The notes under the pieces: generated by a model
What the model was told of the DNA's origin: nothing
Databases searched by the model: none
What the model saw: the letters and a program-made list of their open reading frames with translations, nothing else
In this document: positions 39,494 to 48,342 of the stretch, piece after piece
How positions within the stretch are numbered: position 1 is the stretch's first letter
Layout of the letters: every line of letters begins with the position of its first letter
Translations under genes and position numbers: made by a program
Source of the DNA: Sedimentitalea xiamensis
GTDB lineage: Bacteria > Pseudomonadota > Alphaproteobacteria > Rhodobacterales > Rhodobacteraceae
Length of the DNA stretch: 64,000 nt
NCBI RefSeq assembly: GCF_030164465.1
Contig: NZ_JASNJE010000005.1
Span: forward strand, 124,001-188,000
Direction of reading: 5' to 3'

Positions 39494-39731
39494 TCAGTCC
39501 CGCTCGGTTTCGGCGTCTTTCGTCCGGCGCAGCCCCGTGTCCTGATCGCCGCCCAGCACCCTTGACACGACAGCGGCAAGGATCCATCCGGCCACCGCCC
39601 CGGCGGCGATGCCCAGAACCGGGGAACCATGCGCGGTCGCGTTGACCCAGGCCACCCCGAGCACGCCGCCCAGGACCGGCAGCGCGAATGGCAGCACCGC
39701 CAGAATCCGCGTGGACAGGGCGGGAGGACGA

Positions 39732-39739
<8 letters not shown>
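39494..39739 (-). CDS. small membrane protein between sufB and sufC
   Basis: An 81-residue protein with two hydrophobic segments (about residues 11-31 and 41-62) and a charged tail ([15 protein letters not shown]). It starts at TTG (39739), preceded by GGAGGG, and overlaps the sufB stop by 8 bases. Its placement in the suf operon is the only functional hint. Confidence 0.65.
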
Positions 39740-41255
<1,516 letters not shown>

Positions 41256-41271
41256 CTCGTCTCTCCTGCGG

Positions 41272-42315
41272 TTACGCCGCGCGGGCGCGGTGTTTCTTTT
41301 CACGGGACAGCCACGCATCGGCAAAGCGCAGCACATCCGTTTGCGTTGTCTGCGGCCCGAGCGACACGCGAATGGCGCTGGCCGCAACGTCATCGTCAAA
41401 TCCCATCGTCGCCAGAACCCGGCTGGCGCGGACCTTGCCGCTGGAGCAGGCCGATCCGGCGCTGATCGCGAATCCGGCCAGGTCCATTTGCACGACTTGC
41501 GTCTCCCCCTTCCACCCCGGAGTGGCAAGACACAAGGTGTTCGGGAGACGTTTCACCGCATTCCCGACAAAAATAGTATTGATTGCGTCCGCCTCAAGGG
41601 CCTTCTCTAGAATATTTCTAAGGTTGGCGACTTCGTCCCAAGCCCCCGATTCCACATCGCGGACCGCGGCGGCGGCGGCGGCGGCGAACCCGACGATCCC
41701 CAGAAGGTTCTCGGTTCCCGAACGGCGGCCCATTTCCTGCCCGCCACCCCGGATCTGCGCGACCAGGTCGGTTCCACGCCGCAGGACCAGCGCCCCGACG
41801 CCCTTCGGGCCGCCCAGCTTGTGCGCGGAAACCAAGGCCATGACCGCGCCGCTGCCGTTGAAGGAAAACGGGATCTTGCCGAAAGCCTGCGTCGCGTCCG
41901 TGACGGCGAGCCCGGCCGGCAGGTCCTGCACCACGCCGGTTTCGGAATTCGCGACTTGCAGGGCCGATCGCGCCGGGTCGGCGACCTCCACCCCGCCCTG
42001 CCCGTCGGAGGGCAAGTCCGCCGCGCACCAGGCCGCCACCGCGTCATGCTCCGTGCCGCTGCACTGCAGGCCCCGCCCCGCACAGGCCAGGGCCGCGGCC
42101 TCGGTGGCGCCGGAGGTGAAGACCACATCCGCGCCCTCCGCCCCAAGGGCCTGCGCAAGCTGTTCGCGCGCCTTTTCGAGCAGCGCCTTGGCGGCCCGTC
42201 CTTCGGCGTGAACGCTGGACGGATTACCCACCACGTCCATCGCCGAGATCATCGCCGCGCGGGCCTCGTCGCGCAGCGGCGTCGTCGCGTTGTGATCGAG
42301 GTAAATACGGGTCAC
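41272..42315 (-). CDS. cysteine desulfurase family protein (NifS/IscS-like)
   Basis: A 347-residue group I desulfurase: [18 protein letters not shown], the PLP lysine in [28 protein letters not shown], and the mobile-loop cysteine in [15 protein letters not shown]. It starts with GTG at 42315, overlapping the iscR stop (GTGA). The operon also has sufS, so two desulfurases are encoded together. A stretch around 41570-41620 uses unusually AT-rich codons and contains a copy of the operator found at the iscR promoter. Confidence 0.93.
   Translation of the reverse strand: MTRIYLDHNATTPLRDEARAAMISAMDVVGNPSSVHAEGRAAKALLEKAREQLAQALGAEGADVVFTSGATEAAALACAGRGLQCSGTEHDAVAAWCAADLPSDGQGGVEVADPARSALQVANSETGVVQDLPAGLAVTDATQAFGKIPFSFNGSGAVMALVSAHKLGGPKGVGALVLRRGTDLVAQIRGGGQEMGRRSGTENLLGIVGFAAAAAAAVRDVESGAWDEVANLRNILEKALEADAINTIFVGNAVKRLPNTLCLATPGWKGETQVVQMDLAGFAISAGSACSSGKVRASRVLATMGFDDDVAASAIRVSLGPQTTQTDVLRFADAWLSREKKHRARAA
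41570..41620 (-). promoter_or_regulatory. candidate internal promoter with IscR-like box inside the nifS-type gene
   Basis: On the minus strand TAGAA-ATA-TTCTA (41620-41608) is a palindrome sharing CTTAGAA-N3-TTCTA with the box at the iscR promoter. Ten bases after it comes TTGAGG (41597-41592), then a 16-base spacer and TATTTT (41575-41570). It would start transcription about 310 nt before sufB. Binding is inferred only from the sequence match. Confidence 0.4.
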
Positions 42316-42773
42316 TCCGCATCCACCACGTCGAACAGGTTGGGCACCGCGGGACAGGGCGCAAGTTCGTTTTCGATGACATCCGACAGGCGGGTCTGGT
42401 GCAGGAACACATAGACATGGGCGCTCAGCCCTTCCCACAGCCGGTTGGTCAGGGACTGCGCCCGGCTGCCGGAGGATCCTCCGGAAGCGCCCGCGCCCTT
42501 GTGCATGGCATCGACCGATTCGTCGACGGCCGACAGAACGTCGACCACCCGGATCTGCGAGGGCGCCCGCGCCAGCCGATAGCCGCCTCCGGGACCCCGG
42601 ACAGACGTGACAAGGTCCGCGCGGCGCAGCTTTACGAAAAGCTGCTCCAGGTAAGGCAGGGAAATATTCTGCCGTTGCGATATGTCGCCGAGCGTGACCA
42701 GACGGGCATCGGGTTGCAGCGCGATATCCGCCAGCGCCACCATCGCATACCGCCCCTTGGTCGACAGCTTCAT
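42312..42773 (-). CDS. iscR: Rrf2-family regulator IscR
   Basis: A 153-residue Rrf2 protein. The winged helix is at MKLSTKGRYAMVALADIA, ISQRQNISLPYLEQLFVKL and VRGPGGGYRLAR. The three closely spaced cysteines that ligate [2Fe-2S] in E. coli IscR are absent; the equivalent region reads KGAGASGGSSGSRAQ. Only one cysteine remains (about residue 140, ELAPCPAVPN). Rhodobacter sphaeroides IscR is known to lack the usual cysteines and to repress Fe-S genes, so this is probably the same type. The ATG at 42773 follows GGAGAG. Confidence 0.93.
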   Translation of the reverse strand: MKLSTKGRYAMVALADIALQPDARLVTLGDISQRQNISLPYLEQLFVKLRRADLVTSVRGPGGGYRLARAPSQIRVVDVLSAVDESVDAMHKGAGASGGSSGSRAQSLTNRLWEGLSAHVYVFLHQTRLSDVIENELAPCPAVPNLFDVVDAE

Positions 42774-42872
42774 GATCTCTCTCCAAACCTCTGACAGCGA
42801 CGCGAAAACATTGACGTTTCGGTCCCCAATGCGTATGTGCCATTTCAACACGGCGCAAACCCGCGCTTGCGA

Positions 42873-42909
42873 TTAGAAACGTTCTAAGGTGCCTTAGCGA
42901 ATTCGTCAA
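42873..42909 (-). promoter_or_regulatory. iscR-suf promoter overlapped by palindromic operator
   Basis: On the minus strand TTGACG (42909-42904), a 17-base spacer and TAGAAC (42886-42881) form a good sigma-70 promoter. The palindrome TTAGAA-N3-TTCTAA (42873-42887) covers the -10. This geometry fits repression, most simply autoregulation by IscR according to iron status. The transcript would have a leader of about 100 nt. Confidence 0.6.
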
Positions 42910-42953
42910 GATTGTCGCGGCCCATACGAGAAACAGACAGGATCAACCGCTCT

Positions 42954-43607
42954 ATGCCCGAGGTCATCTTTCCCGGACCCGAAGGCCGCCTTGAAGGCCG
43001 CTACCACCCTCAAAAAGAAAAAGACGCCCCGATCGCCATTGTTCTGCACCCGCACCCGCAGTTCGGCGGCACCATGAACAACAAGGTTGTCTACAACCTG
43101 CATTATGCGTTCTACAACATGGGGTTCACCGTCCTGCGGTTCAATTTCCGCGGCGTCGGGCGCAGCCAGGGCGAATACGACCAGGGGATCGGCGAACTGT
43201 CCGATGCCGCATCGGCGCTCGACTATTTGCAGTCCATGAACAACAATTCCAAGCATTGCTGGGTCGCGGGCTTTTCCTTTGGCGCCTGGATCGGCATGCA
43301 GCTCTTGATGCGGCGTCCGGAGATCACCGGGTTCATCAGCGTGTCCCCACCCGCCAACATGTATGATTTCACCTTTCTGGCCCCCTGCCCGTCGTCGGGC
43401 CTGATCATCAACGGCACAGCCGACCGGGTCGCGCCGCCGGCGGATACGGTATCGCTTGTCAACAAGCTGCACGAGCAGAAGGGGATCACGATCACCCACC
43501 AGGAAATCGAGGGTGCGGACCATTTCTTCAAGGACGCGCATATGGACACGATGATCGGCAGCGTCAGCGATTACGTGAAGCGCCGCCTGACCGAATCCTC
43601 CCGTTAG
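42954..43607 (+). CDS. alpha/beta hydrolase (prolyl-oligopeptidase-like small hydrolase)
   Basis: A 217-residue alpha/beta hydrolase. The N-terminal part has IAIVLHPHPQFGGTMNNKVV, the nucleophile elbow is WVAGFSFGAWIG, the acid is in NGTADRVAPP and the histidine in EGADHFFKD. The HPHPQFGGTM pattern marks a conserved proteobacterial group of uncharacterised hydrolases. Divergent from iscR, sharing its 180-bp promoter region. Substrate unknown. Confidence 0.85.
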   Translation: MPEVIFPGPEGRLEGRYHPQKEKDAPIAIVLHPHPQFGGTMNNKVVYNLHYAFYNMGFTVLRFNFRGVGRSQGEYDQGIGELSDAASALDYLQSMNNNSKHCWVAGFSFGAWIGMQLLMRRPEITGFISVSPPANMYDFTFLAPCPSSGLIINGTADRVAPPADTVSLVNKLHEQKGITITHQEIEGADHFFKDAHMDTMIGSVSDYVKRRLTESSR

Positions 43608-43621
43608 GCCGGGACAGTCCG

Positions 43622-43855
43622 ATGAGCACGCTGGACAACCTCGCCTCCAAACTGGCCGAAGACACCATGCAGGCGATGCAGGTGACGGGCGACGATCGGT
43701 TGTATGTTCAGGTCGGCGACCTGCTCGCCGCTTCCTCGCAATCGCTGGAGGAAGCTTACCTGACCGAAGTGCGGGTGCGTCTTGCCGAGCGGTCGGCGCG
43801 CAAGTTCCTCGAAGCCAGGATCGCTTCTGCCGCCCCGGCGAACGCGACCGAATGA
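43622..43855 (+). CDS. conserved hypothetical protein
   Basis: A 77-residue, probably all-helical protein with no recognised domain (LASKLAEDTMQAMQVTGDDR, then a long amphipathic helix). It is sandwiched between the hydrolase (14-bp gap) and the HD-domain gene (4-bp overlap), so it is very likely co-transcribed with both. Confidence 0.7.
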   Translation: MSTLDNLASKLAEDTMQAMQVTGDDRLYVQVGDLLAASSQSLEEAYLTEVRVRLAERSARKFLEARIASAAPANATE

Positions 43856-44457
43856 CGGCGCGGCTGGAAGCGCAGATCGCGTTCCTGCGCGAAGCCGACA
43901 AGCTGAAGACGGTCCTGCGGGCCTCCCGGTTGATCGACGGATCGCGGCGCGAGAATTCCGCCGAACACAGTTGGCATATCATGCTCTACGCGCTGGTCCT
44001 GGCGGATCAGGCCGGCCCGGAGGTCCGGATCGACCGGGTTCTCCGGATGCTGCTGCTGCACGATCTTGTGGAAATCGACGCAGGCGATGCGCCGATCCAC
44101 GGCCAGGTCGATCATGCGGCGATGGCCGCAAAGGAACAGGCCGCCGCCGACCGGCTGTTCGCACTCCTGCCCGGCGATCAGGCCGAAGCGTTTCGCGCCC
44201 TCTGGGACGAATTCGAAGCGGCGAAAACGCCGGATGCGGTGTTCGCCAAATCCATCGACCGGTTGCAGACTCCGGTCGCAAACCTGGTGAATGGCGGCGG
44301 CACATGGACCGACTACCAGGTCACGCTGGATCAACTGGACGACCGGATCGGCATCCCGGTGCGGCGGGGCGCGCCGGATGTCTGGCGCTGGCTGCGGCCG
44401 CATCTGGCCGCGTTCTTCAAGACCGCCGGTGCGTCGGACCGTCAGGCCGACATGTAG
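43852..44457 (+). CDS. HD-domain phosphohydrolase (YfbR-like)
   Basis: A 201-residue HD-superfamily protein. The metal ligands are in NSAEHSWHIMLYALVL, the HD pair in MLLLHDLVEIDAGD, and a final aspartate in the PDAVFAKSIDRLQ segment. This arrangement matches YfbR-type 5'-deoxynucleotidases and related HD_3 proteins. It overlaps the convergent thioesterase gene by 16 bases at the 3' end. Confidence 0.87.
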   Translation: MTARLEAQIAFLREADKLKTVLRASRLIDGSRRENSAEHSWHIMLYALVLADQAGPEVRIDRVLRMLLLHDLVEIDAGDAPIHGQVDHAAMAAKEQAAADRLFALLPGDQAEAFRALWDEFEAAKTPDAVFAKSIDRLQTPVANLVNGGGTWTDYQVTLDQLDDRIGIPVRRGAPDVWRWLRPHLAAFFKTAGASDRQADM

Positions 44458-44864
44458 CGTTCCAGTGCTGCGCGGAAGACATCCGGTATCGGGGCCGACC
44501 GCCGGGCGTCCAGATCCATCAGCACCGATTTCCAGTGTGATTCAAAGACGCGGCCCCCGTCCTGCCGCAGAATCCGGTTTCGGAAGGTGGCGGATTTCGT
44601 GCCGATAGCCGCAATGTCCGTCCTGACCAGCAGGGTTTCGCCTTCCATCACTTCGGACAGGAAATTGCTTTCGCTGTGGACAACGGCGAAGGACAGCTTC
44701 CGACCGTCCACCGTTGCGCCCGGAGGCCAGCCCATGGCGGTCTGCATGGCGAATCCGTTCAGATTGCACAACGCGAAATAACGCGCCACGTTCATATGCC
44801 CGAGCGCGTCGCAATCGGCGGTTCCGATCACGACCCGCGTTTCCTGCACCTGCCCCATTTTCAT
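44442..44864 (-). CDS. acyl-CoA thioesterase (4-hydroxybenzoyl-CoA thioesterase fold)
   Basis: A 140-residue hot-dog protein. The catalytic-helix pattern is CDALGHMNVARYFALCN, in which Asp precedes GHMN as in 4HBT-type enzymes. It probably hydrolyses an acyl-CoA in the cytoplasm; specificity unknown. It is the last host gene I can place before the prophage. Confidence 0.85.
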   Translation of the reverse strand: MKMGQVQETRVVIGTADCDALGHMNVARYFALCNLNGFAMQTAMGWPPGATVDGRKLSFAVVHSESNFLSEVMEGETLLVRTDIAAIGTKSATFRNRILRQDGGRVFESHWKSVLMDLDARRSAPIPDVFRAALERYMSA

Positions 44865-45079
44865 CCTTTCTGAATGTAGTTTGACAGTTATTCTTTCAGT
44901 AACCGGAAGACGGTCGATGATGCCGGAAGTGCGCGGACGGGAGCCTTGTAAATAAGGCGCTGGACCGCGCCACGGGCAACATTTGACGCACTGATGTCTT
45001 GTCTTTCAATTCGGCATTAGACGGCCATTTCAGGGCGTCTCGGCGGATTTTGTGACATAGATCCTTTCAAACCCTTCGC

Positions 45080-45282
45080 GGTCGCGCAAGTGCCGTTGAA
45101 TAAAGGATAATCGTAAAGCAGAACGGCCAGAATGCCGGGATTTTCGCGGCAGAACCGGGCGCGGAACTGGGAACTGGCGTTCCTTCTTTGGTGGCGCAGT
45201 TCCCAGAATGGGATTCGATGCGTGATTACAACAACTTGCCAATTTCGGACTGGTCGCGAAAGGGCGGTCGAACTGGGAAGCG
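45080..45282. repeat. putative MuA-type transposase binding sites at phage left end
   Basis: Four related strings occur here. Two direct copies of a 21-bp element starting GGTCGCG (45080-45100 and 45252-45272) agree at 17 positions. CTGGGAA recurs at 45167 (plus), 45206-45200 (minus) and 45273 (plus), each followed by a GCG-containing tail, and two of these are preceded by GAA-rich 22-bp blocks agreeing at 16 of 22. Clusters of about 22-bp sites in both orientations are what Mu-type ends carry. Confidence 0.45.
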
Positions 45283-45323
45283 ATTTTTGCGGTTTCGGCC
45301 TGATCAGGGTAGGGAAAACCGCC

Positions 45324-45353
45324 ATGACGGATCGAATCCGCGCGTGTTAGAAT
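45324..45353 (+). promoter_or_regulatory. candidate extended -10 promoter of the secreted cargo gene
   Basis: TGTTAGAAT (45345-45353) is an extended -10, with ATGACG 18 bases upstream (45324-45329). It lies 27 bases before the ATG at 45380, which is itself preceded by AGGAGG. Confidence 0.45.
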
Positions 45354-45379
45354 GACAGGGTTTTGCTTAGGAGGATGAT

Positions 45380-46048
45380 ATGGGTTTTAGGGGTTTCCTG
45401 GCAGCGGTGCTTGCGCTGAATGTCGGGGCGGCTGCACCGGCCGTTGCCGATCGCATAGATGAATGTCACGAGGCGCTGGAGGTTGGCGACAAGAACACTG
45501 CAATGATCATGGCCCAGTCCATCCGCATATTCCAAGCTCCTTCGGAGCGCGCGCTGCAACTGCGTGCGTTGGACTGCCTGCACCAGTCCCTGGACGGGAC
45601 CTTTCTTGTCGTGAACAACAAGTTCGTTTCAAGCGAACAGGTTCAGTTTCAGATGGAGGAGCTGGAGAAAGCGAGCGCCGAGCTCGAGGAACTTCATGGC
45701 GCGCTGAACGGGACGAAAAACGAGCTCGTCGCGAAAATCGCGTCGCGCCAAATAGAGATACTGTACTGCGATCTCGGCACCTTAACCGCGGTCATTCCAT
45801 TCATCCTAGACGGCAGCGGAAACAGGGTATCCATGCTGACCGAGTCGGACGAAAACGAAGTGGAATTGTTCGATGGAAAACGCGTGACGCTTGTGTCGAA
45901 GGCTGCGGTTACCGTGATCGATGGCTACCAGCTATTCAGCCTCTCAGGCAACGAGCAGTTCAAAGCAATGTGCGACGACATCAGTCGTGACGTTGCGCGG
46001 GCGCTGACGCGACTGTCGCAGTTCGATTGGGGAGCGGTCCAGAACTAG
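45380..46048 (+). CDS. hypothetical secreted protein, phage cargo (moron) candidate
   Basis: A 222-residue protein with a clear signal peptide (MGFRGFLAAVLALNVGAAAP, cleavage near AVA-DR). The middle is a coiled-coil-like helix (QFQMEELEKASAELEELHGA), followed by a compact beta-rich part. Cysteines at about residues 26 and 72 could pair in the periplasm. It lies between the putative phage end sites and the repressor, has its own promoter, is convergent with the repressor (4-bp overlap) and has lower GC than its neighbours. No family is recognised. Confidence 0.7.
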   Translation: MGFRGFLAAVLALNVGAAAPAVADRIDECHEALEVGDKNTAMIMAQSIRIFQAPSERALQLRALDCLHQSLDGTFLVVNNKFVSSEQVQFQMEELEKASAELEELHGALNGTKNELVAKIASRQIEILYCDLGTLTAVIPFILDGSGNRVSMLTESDENEVELFDGKRVTLVSKAAVTVIDGYQLFSLSGNEQFKAMCDDISRDVARALTRLSQFDWGAVQN

Positions 46049-47157
46049 AGGCCCTTACCCGACCAGATCACCCGACCCATGATCGCGGCGGTCGCCTGTC
46101 GCGATGGCGGGATCAGGTCGACGGGTTCGGACGGATCGGCGCCGCTGAGGATCCAGGAGCCATCGCGCGCCGCCTGAGCCCAGCGGACAACCGGTCTGCC
46201 GTCGATGCGCAGGGCGAGCAGATCGCGGCCCCGAGGTGCCGTGACGGAGGTGTCGATCACGGCGACGGACCATTGCGGGATCATCGGCGCCAGCCTGTCA
46301 TCGGTCACGGCGACCAGGGCGAGATCGTCGGGCGACAGATGACGCCGGCGGAACCACGATTTCGGGAAGCCGAGGGCCGTCGGGACGCGCCACCGATCCG
46401 GCAGTTCGCCCTGGTCGCCGGTCAGCTGAAGGACATGCATTTCATCGGCGCCCGCGCCCTGCCCGTCTCTTGAGTCCGGAATGAACCGGACATCGACGCC
46501 GGACTTGCCGAGGCGGCCGCGATAGACGCCGATCACCGGATGCATCGCATCGATGGCCGCCAGCGGGCGGGTTTCGAGAAAGTCGGACTGTGTGCCGTTC
46601 TCCGGCGGCAGCCAGCCGCGCAGGGTGGCGCTGGACTGGTCCAGCTCTATGAGGCGCTTGATCGCCACGCGGCGCTCCGCCGTTGCCTCCCGGACCCAGA
46701 CGCGGTCCCCGGCCTGCGGGCGGCGACCCGGAGAGACAACGCAGAAATCGCCTGACCGGATGCCCTCGGGCTGCATCGAGGTTCCCTGGGCAGAGACCCA
46801 GAAGGCCGTGTCGTCGTCGATCCAGGCCGGTCTTGGCAGATCCTCGCGTTCGACCAGGTCATCGGCCCAGCCGTTGGTTCCGCAGTGCGCCATGCCGTGA
46901 TGCGGCAAGCGGCGGTCAGGATCGATAGCCAGGCGATCCACTGGCGCAGCTATTCGCTTGGGGCCGAAGTAGATTTCCAGATCAAGCACCTCGGCCAGTT
47001 TTTCAAGGTTCTGATAGCTGTAACGAGGCCTCTCGCCGCGCGCGTTGAGCATATTCTTGATCAGCGACGCGTTACCGACTGCCGCCCGAGAAGCTTCGGC
47101 CGCAGTAACGCCCTTCTCCTGGAGGGCATCCTGAATCGCCTTCAAAATATCATTCAT
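46045..47157 (-). CDS. phage repressor, HTH plus tandem S24-type domains
   Basis: A 370-residue repressor. The N-terminal XRE-like HTH covers about residues 1-65. An S24/LexA-type domain follows with the serine in QGTSMQPEGI (Ser127) and lysine in VAIKRL (Lys167). A second S24-like segment lies near the C-terminus (TDDRLAPMIPQWSVAVIDTS to GRPVVRWAQ), but the catalytic positions are Arg/Leu and Arg, so it looks inactive. I start at the ATG at 47157; a TTG lies one codon upstream. It probably maintains lysogeny by binding the three operators upstream. Confidence 0.85.
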   Translation of the reverse strand: MNDILKAIQDALQEKGVTAAEASRAAVGNASLIKNMLNARGERPRYSYQNLEKLAEVLDLEIYFGPKRIAAPVDRLAIDPDRRLPHHGMAHCGTNGWADDLVEREDLPRPAWIDDDTAFWVSAQGTSMQPEGIRSGDFCVVSPGRRPQAGDRVWVREATAERRVAIKRLIELDQSSATLRGWLPPENGTQSDFLETRPLAAIDAMHPVIGVYRGRLGKSGVDVRFIPDSRDGQGAGADEMHVLQLTGDQGELPDRWRVPTALGFPKSWFRRRHLSPDDLALVAVTDDRLAPMIPQWSVAVIDTSVTAPRGRDLLALRIDGRPVVRWAQAARDGSWILSGADPSEPVDLIPPSRQATAAIMGRVIWSGKGL

Positions 47158-47165
47158 CAAATAAG

Positions 47166-47241
47166 CAATAGCCCTAATGGGCTAAACCAATCAATAGTAG
47201 CCAAATTGGGCTTTACAGCCGTGGCTCAATTGGGCTATATC
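47166..47241. promoter_or_regulatory. divergent phage switch region: three operators, two promoters
   Basis: Three 16-bp sites: O1 TAGCCCTAATGGGCTA (47169-47184, perfect palindrome), O2 TAGCCAAATTGGGCTT (47198-47213), O3 TGGCTCAATTGGGCTA (47222-47237). The early promoter is TTACAG (47213-47218) with a 17-base spacer and TATATC (47236-47241), overlapping O2 and O3. The repressor promoter on the minus strand is TTGATT (47194-47189), 17 bases, CTATTG (47171-47166), with O1 in its spacer. Both predicted start sites fall within a few bases of the ATG codons, and neither gene has a ribosome-binding sequence. Confidence 0.7.
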
Positions 47242-47247
47242 ACAAGC

Positions 47248-47505
47248 ATGAGCAGAAACATAGACATTTTGGTCAAACTCGCGAAGGCGCAGGCCGCGCA
47301 TGAGGGCGTGACCCATTGGGCAATCTCCATGCGGATCTTCGGCAAAGGCGATTTCTTCGACAACTTCATCAAAGGGCGACGCAAGCAGTGCAACGTCGAC
47401 GCCTGGTTCCGCGTCATGTTCTGGTTCGACCGGAACTGGCCCGAAGACCTTGAATGGCCCGCCAGCATACCGCGCCTCAAGGAGAGAGCGGGGGATGCCG
47501 CATGA
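47248..47505 (+). CDS. early phage regulator, probable HTH (Ner/Cro position)
   Basis: An 85-residue protein starting MSRNIDILVKLAKAQAAHEG. The segment THWAISMRIFGKGDFFDNFI could be a helix-turn-helix. It is the first gene of the early operon, opposite the repressor, the position taken by Ner in Mu. Its start codon sits directly at the predicted transcription start with no ribosome-binding sequence. No close family recognised. Confidence 0.65.
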   Translation: MSRNIDILVKLAKAQAAHEGVTHWAISMRIFGKGDFFDNFIKGRRKQCNVDAWFRVMFWFDRNWPEDLEWPASIPRLKERAGDAA

Positions 47506-47783
47506 GCATGGGCACGGAATTTCTGCAACCCGAAACCGAGCGCGCCAGAAGCCGCGCCGCTTCGGGCACCTGCGCGGACGGTGGCGGGGATGCGCCGTCC
47601 GCGCTTTTTCATACCGGCGCACCACTCGCGGCGCGGGGGTCCGGCAGCCGGCACGGAGAAGGCCGGTTCCGGACCCCATCTTGGGTGCGCGCCGTGGGAT
47701 TCTGGGCCGGCGAGATCATCGCCTGCGCCAGCCTGTTCGGCACCCTTTTCATCCTGCTTTTCATCGGAGGAGCCATTCAATGA
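47502..47783 (+). CDS. hypothetical phage protein with C-terminal TM segment
   Basis: A 93-residue protein: a polar, alanine/glycine-rich N-terminal half and one C-terminal hydrophobic segment (VGFWAGEIIACASLFGTLFI). The ATG at 47502 overlaps the previous stop (ATGA). It looks like a small inner-membrane protein of unknown function, possibly acting on the host early in infection. Confidence 0.6.
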   Translation: MSMGTEFLQPETERARSRAASGTCADGGGDAPSALFHTGAPLAARGSGSRHGEGRFRTPSWVRAVGFWAGEIIACASLFGTLFILLFIGGAIQ

Positions 47784-48085
47784 ACGCCCTGCCCCAGCCT
47801 CCTGCCCCGGCGCCAGACCACCAGAGCCTGACACCAGCCGAGCGGATCGAGTCGCTGGTCGACGCGATCGCGACCTACCAGAGCCTGCTGGTCGCCGCGA
47901 ACCGGTATGGCGATCTGATCAACGGCGGCGACGGCCTGCCGGCGGATGCCGAGCTGAAATCGCTCGATGGCATGTATGACGCGTCCGACACCGCCGCGCA
48001 GATGGTCTGCCATCTGGCGCGGGCGTCGATCATCGATCTTGAGCGCGCCGCGGCCCTGCTGCGGCAGAACGCCGGGCGGATCTGA
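47780..48085 (+). CDS. hypothetical early phage protein
   Basis: A 101-residue helical protein (IESLVDAIATYQSLLVAANR and DTAAQMVCHLARASIIDLER). The ATG at 47780 overlaps the preceding stop by 4 bases and follows CGGAGGAG. No domain recognised. Confidence 0.65.
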   Translation: MNALPQPPAPAPDHQSLTPAERIESLVDAIATYQSLLVAANRYGDLINGGDGLPADAELKSLDGMYDASDTAAQMVCHLARASIIDLERAAALLRQNAGRI

Positions 48086-48342
48086 TGCATTACGCGCGCC
48101 TGTCCAGAAGTCCCCGCCTGCGCCGCGCCCTGCGCGCCTTGCAGGCCGCGCAGGGAGAGATCAGCACCTTCGATCTTTCGCGCCGGGCACGGATCTGCGC
48201 GGTGAATTCGGTCATCGCCGAGTTGCGCGCCAATGGCGCGGAGATCGCCTGCCGCCAGGCCCGCGAAGACGGGCAAGTGCGGTTTTATTACACCCTTCTG
48301 AAATCACCGGAGCATCCCCATGCGCCCTCCAAGACTGATTGA
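48085..48342 (+). CDS. phage helix-turn-helix protein
   Basis: An 85-residue basic protein whose ISTFDLSRRARICAVNSVIA and ELRANGAEI segments form a winged-helix-like unit, a type common in phage early regions. It overlaps the preceding gene by one base and the ParB-like gene by 23 bases. It may recognise phage DNA near the transposition genes. Confidence 0.65.
   Translation: MHYARLSRSPRLRRALRALQAAQGEISTFDLSRRARICAVNSVIAELRANGAEIACRQAREDGQVRFYYTLLKSPEHPHAPSKTD

Larger units (their letters stand above)
44865..45379. other. 515-bp gap containing the probable left end of the Mu-like prophage
   Basis: No convincing gene. The first part (44865-45000) should be the promoter region of the thioesterase. 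From about 45050 rightward the sequence becomes repeat-rich (see the end-site repeats). The exact host/phage junction cannot be fixed without the right end; a TGTGACATAG at 45051 is one possible terminus. Confidence 0.4.

Noticed and set aside
45017-45325. Minus-strand 102-codon frame in the phage left-end gap
   Set aside because: No ribosome-binding site, no domain, and it runs through the repeat cluster proposed as transposase sites.
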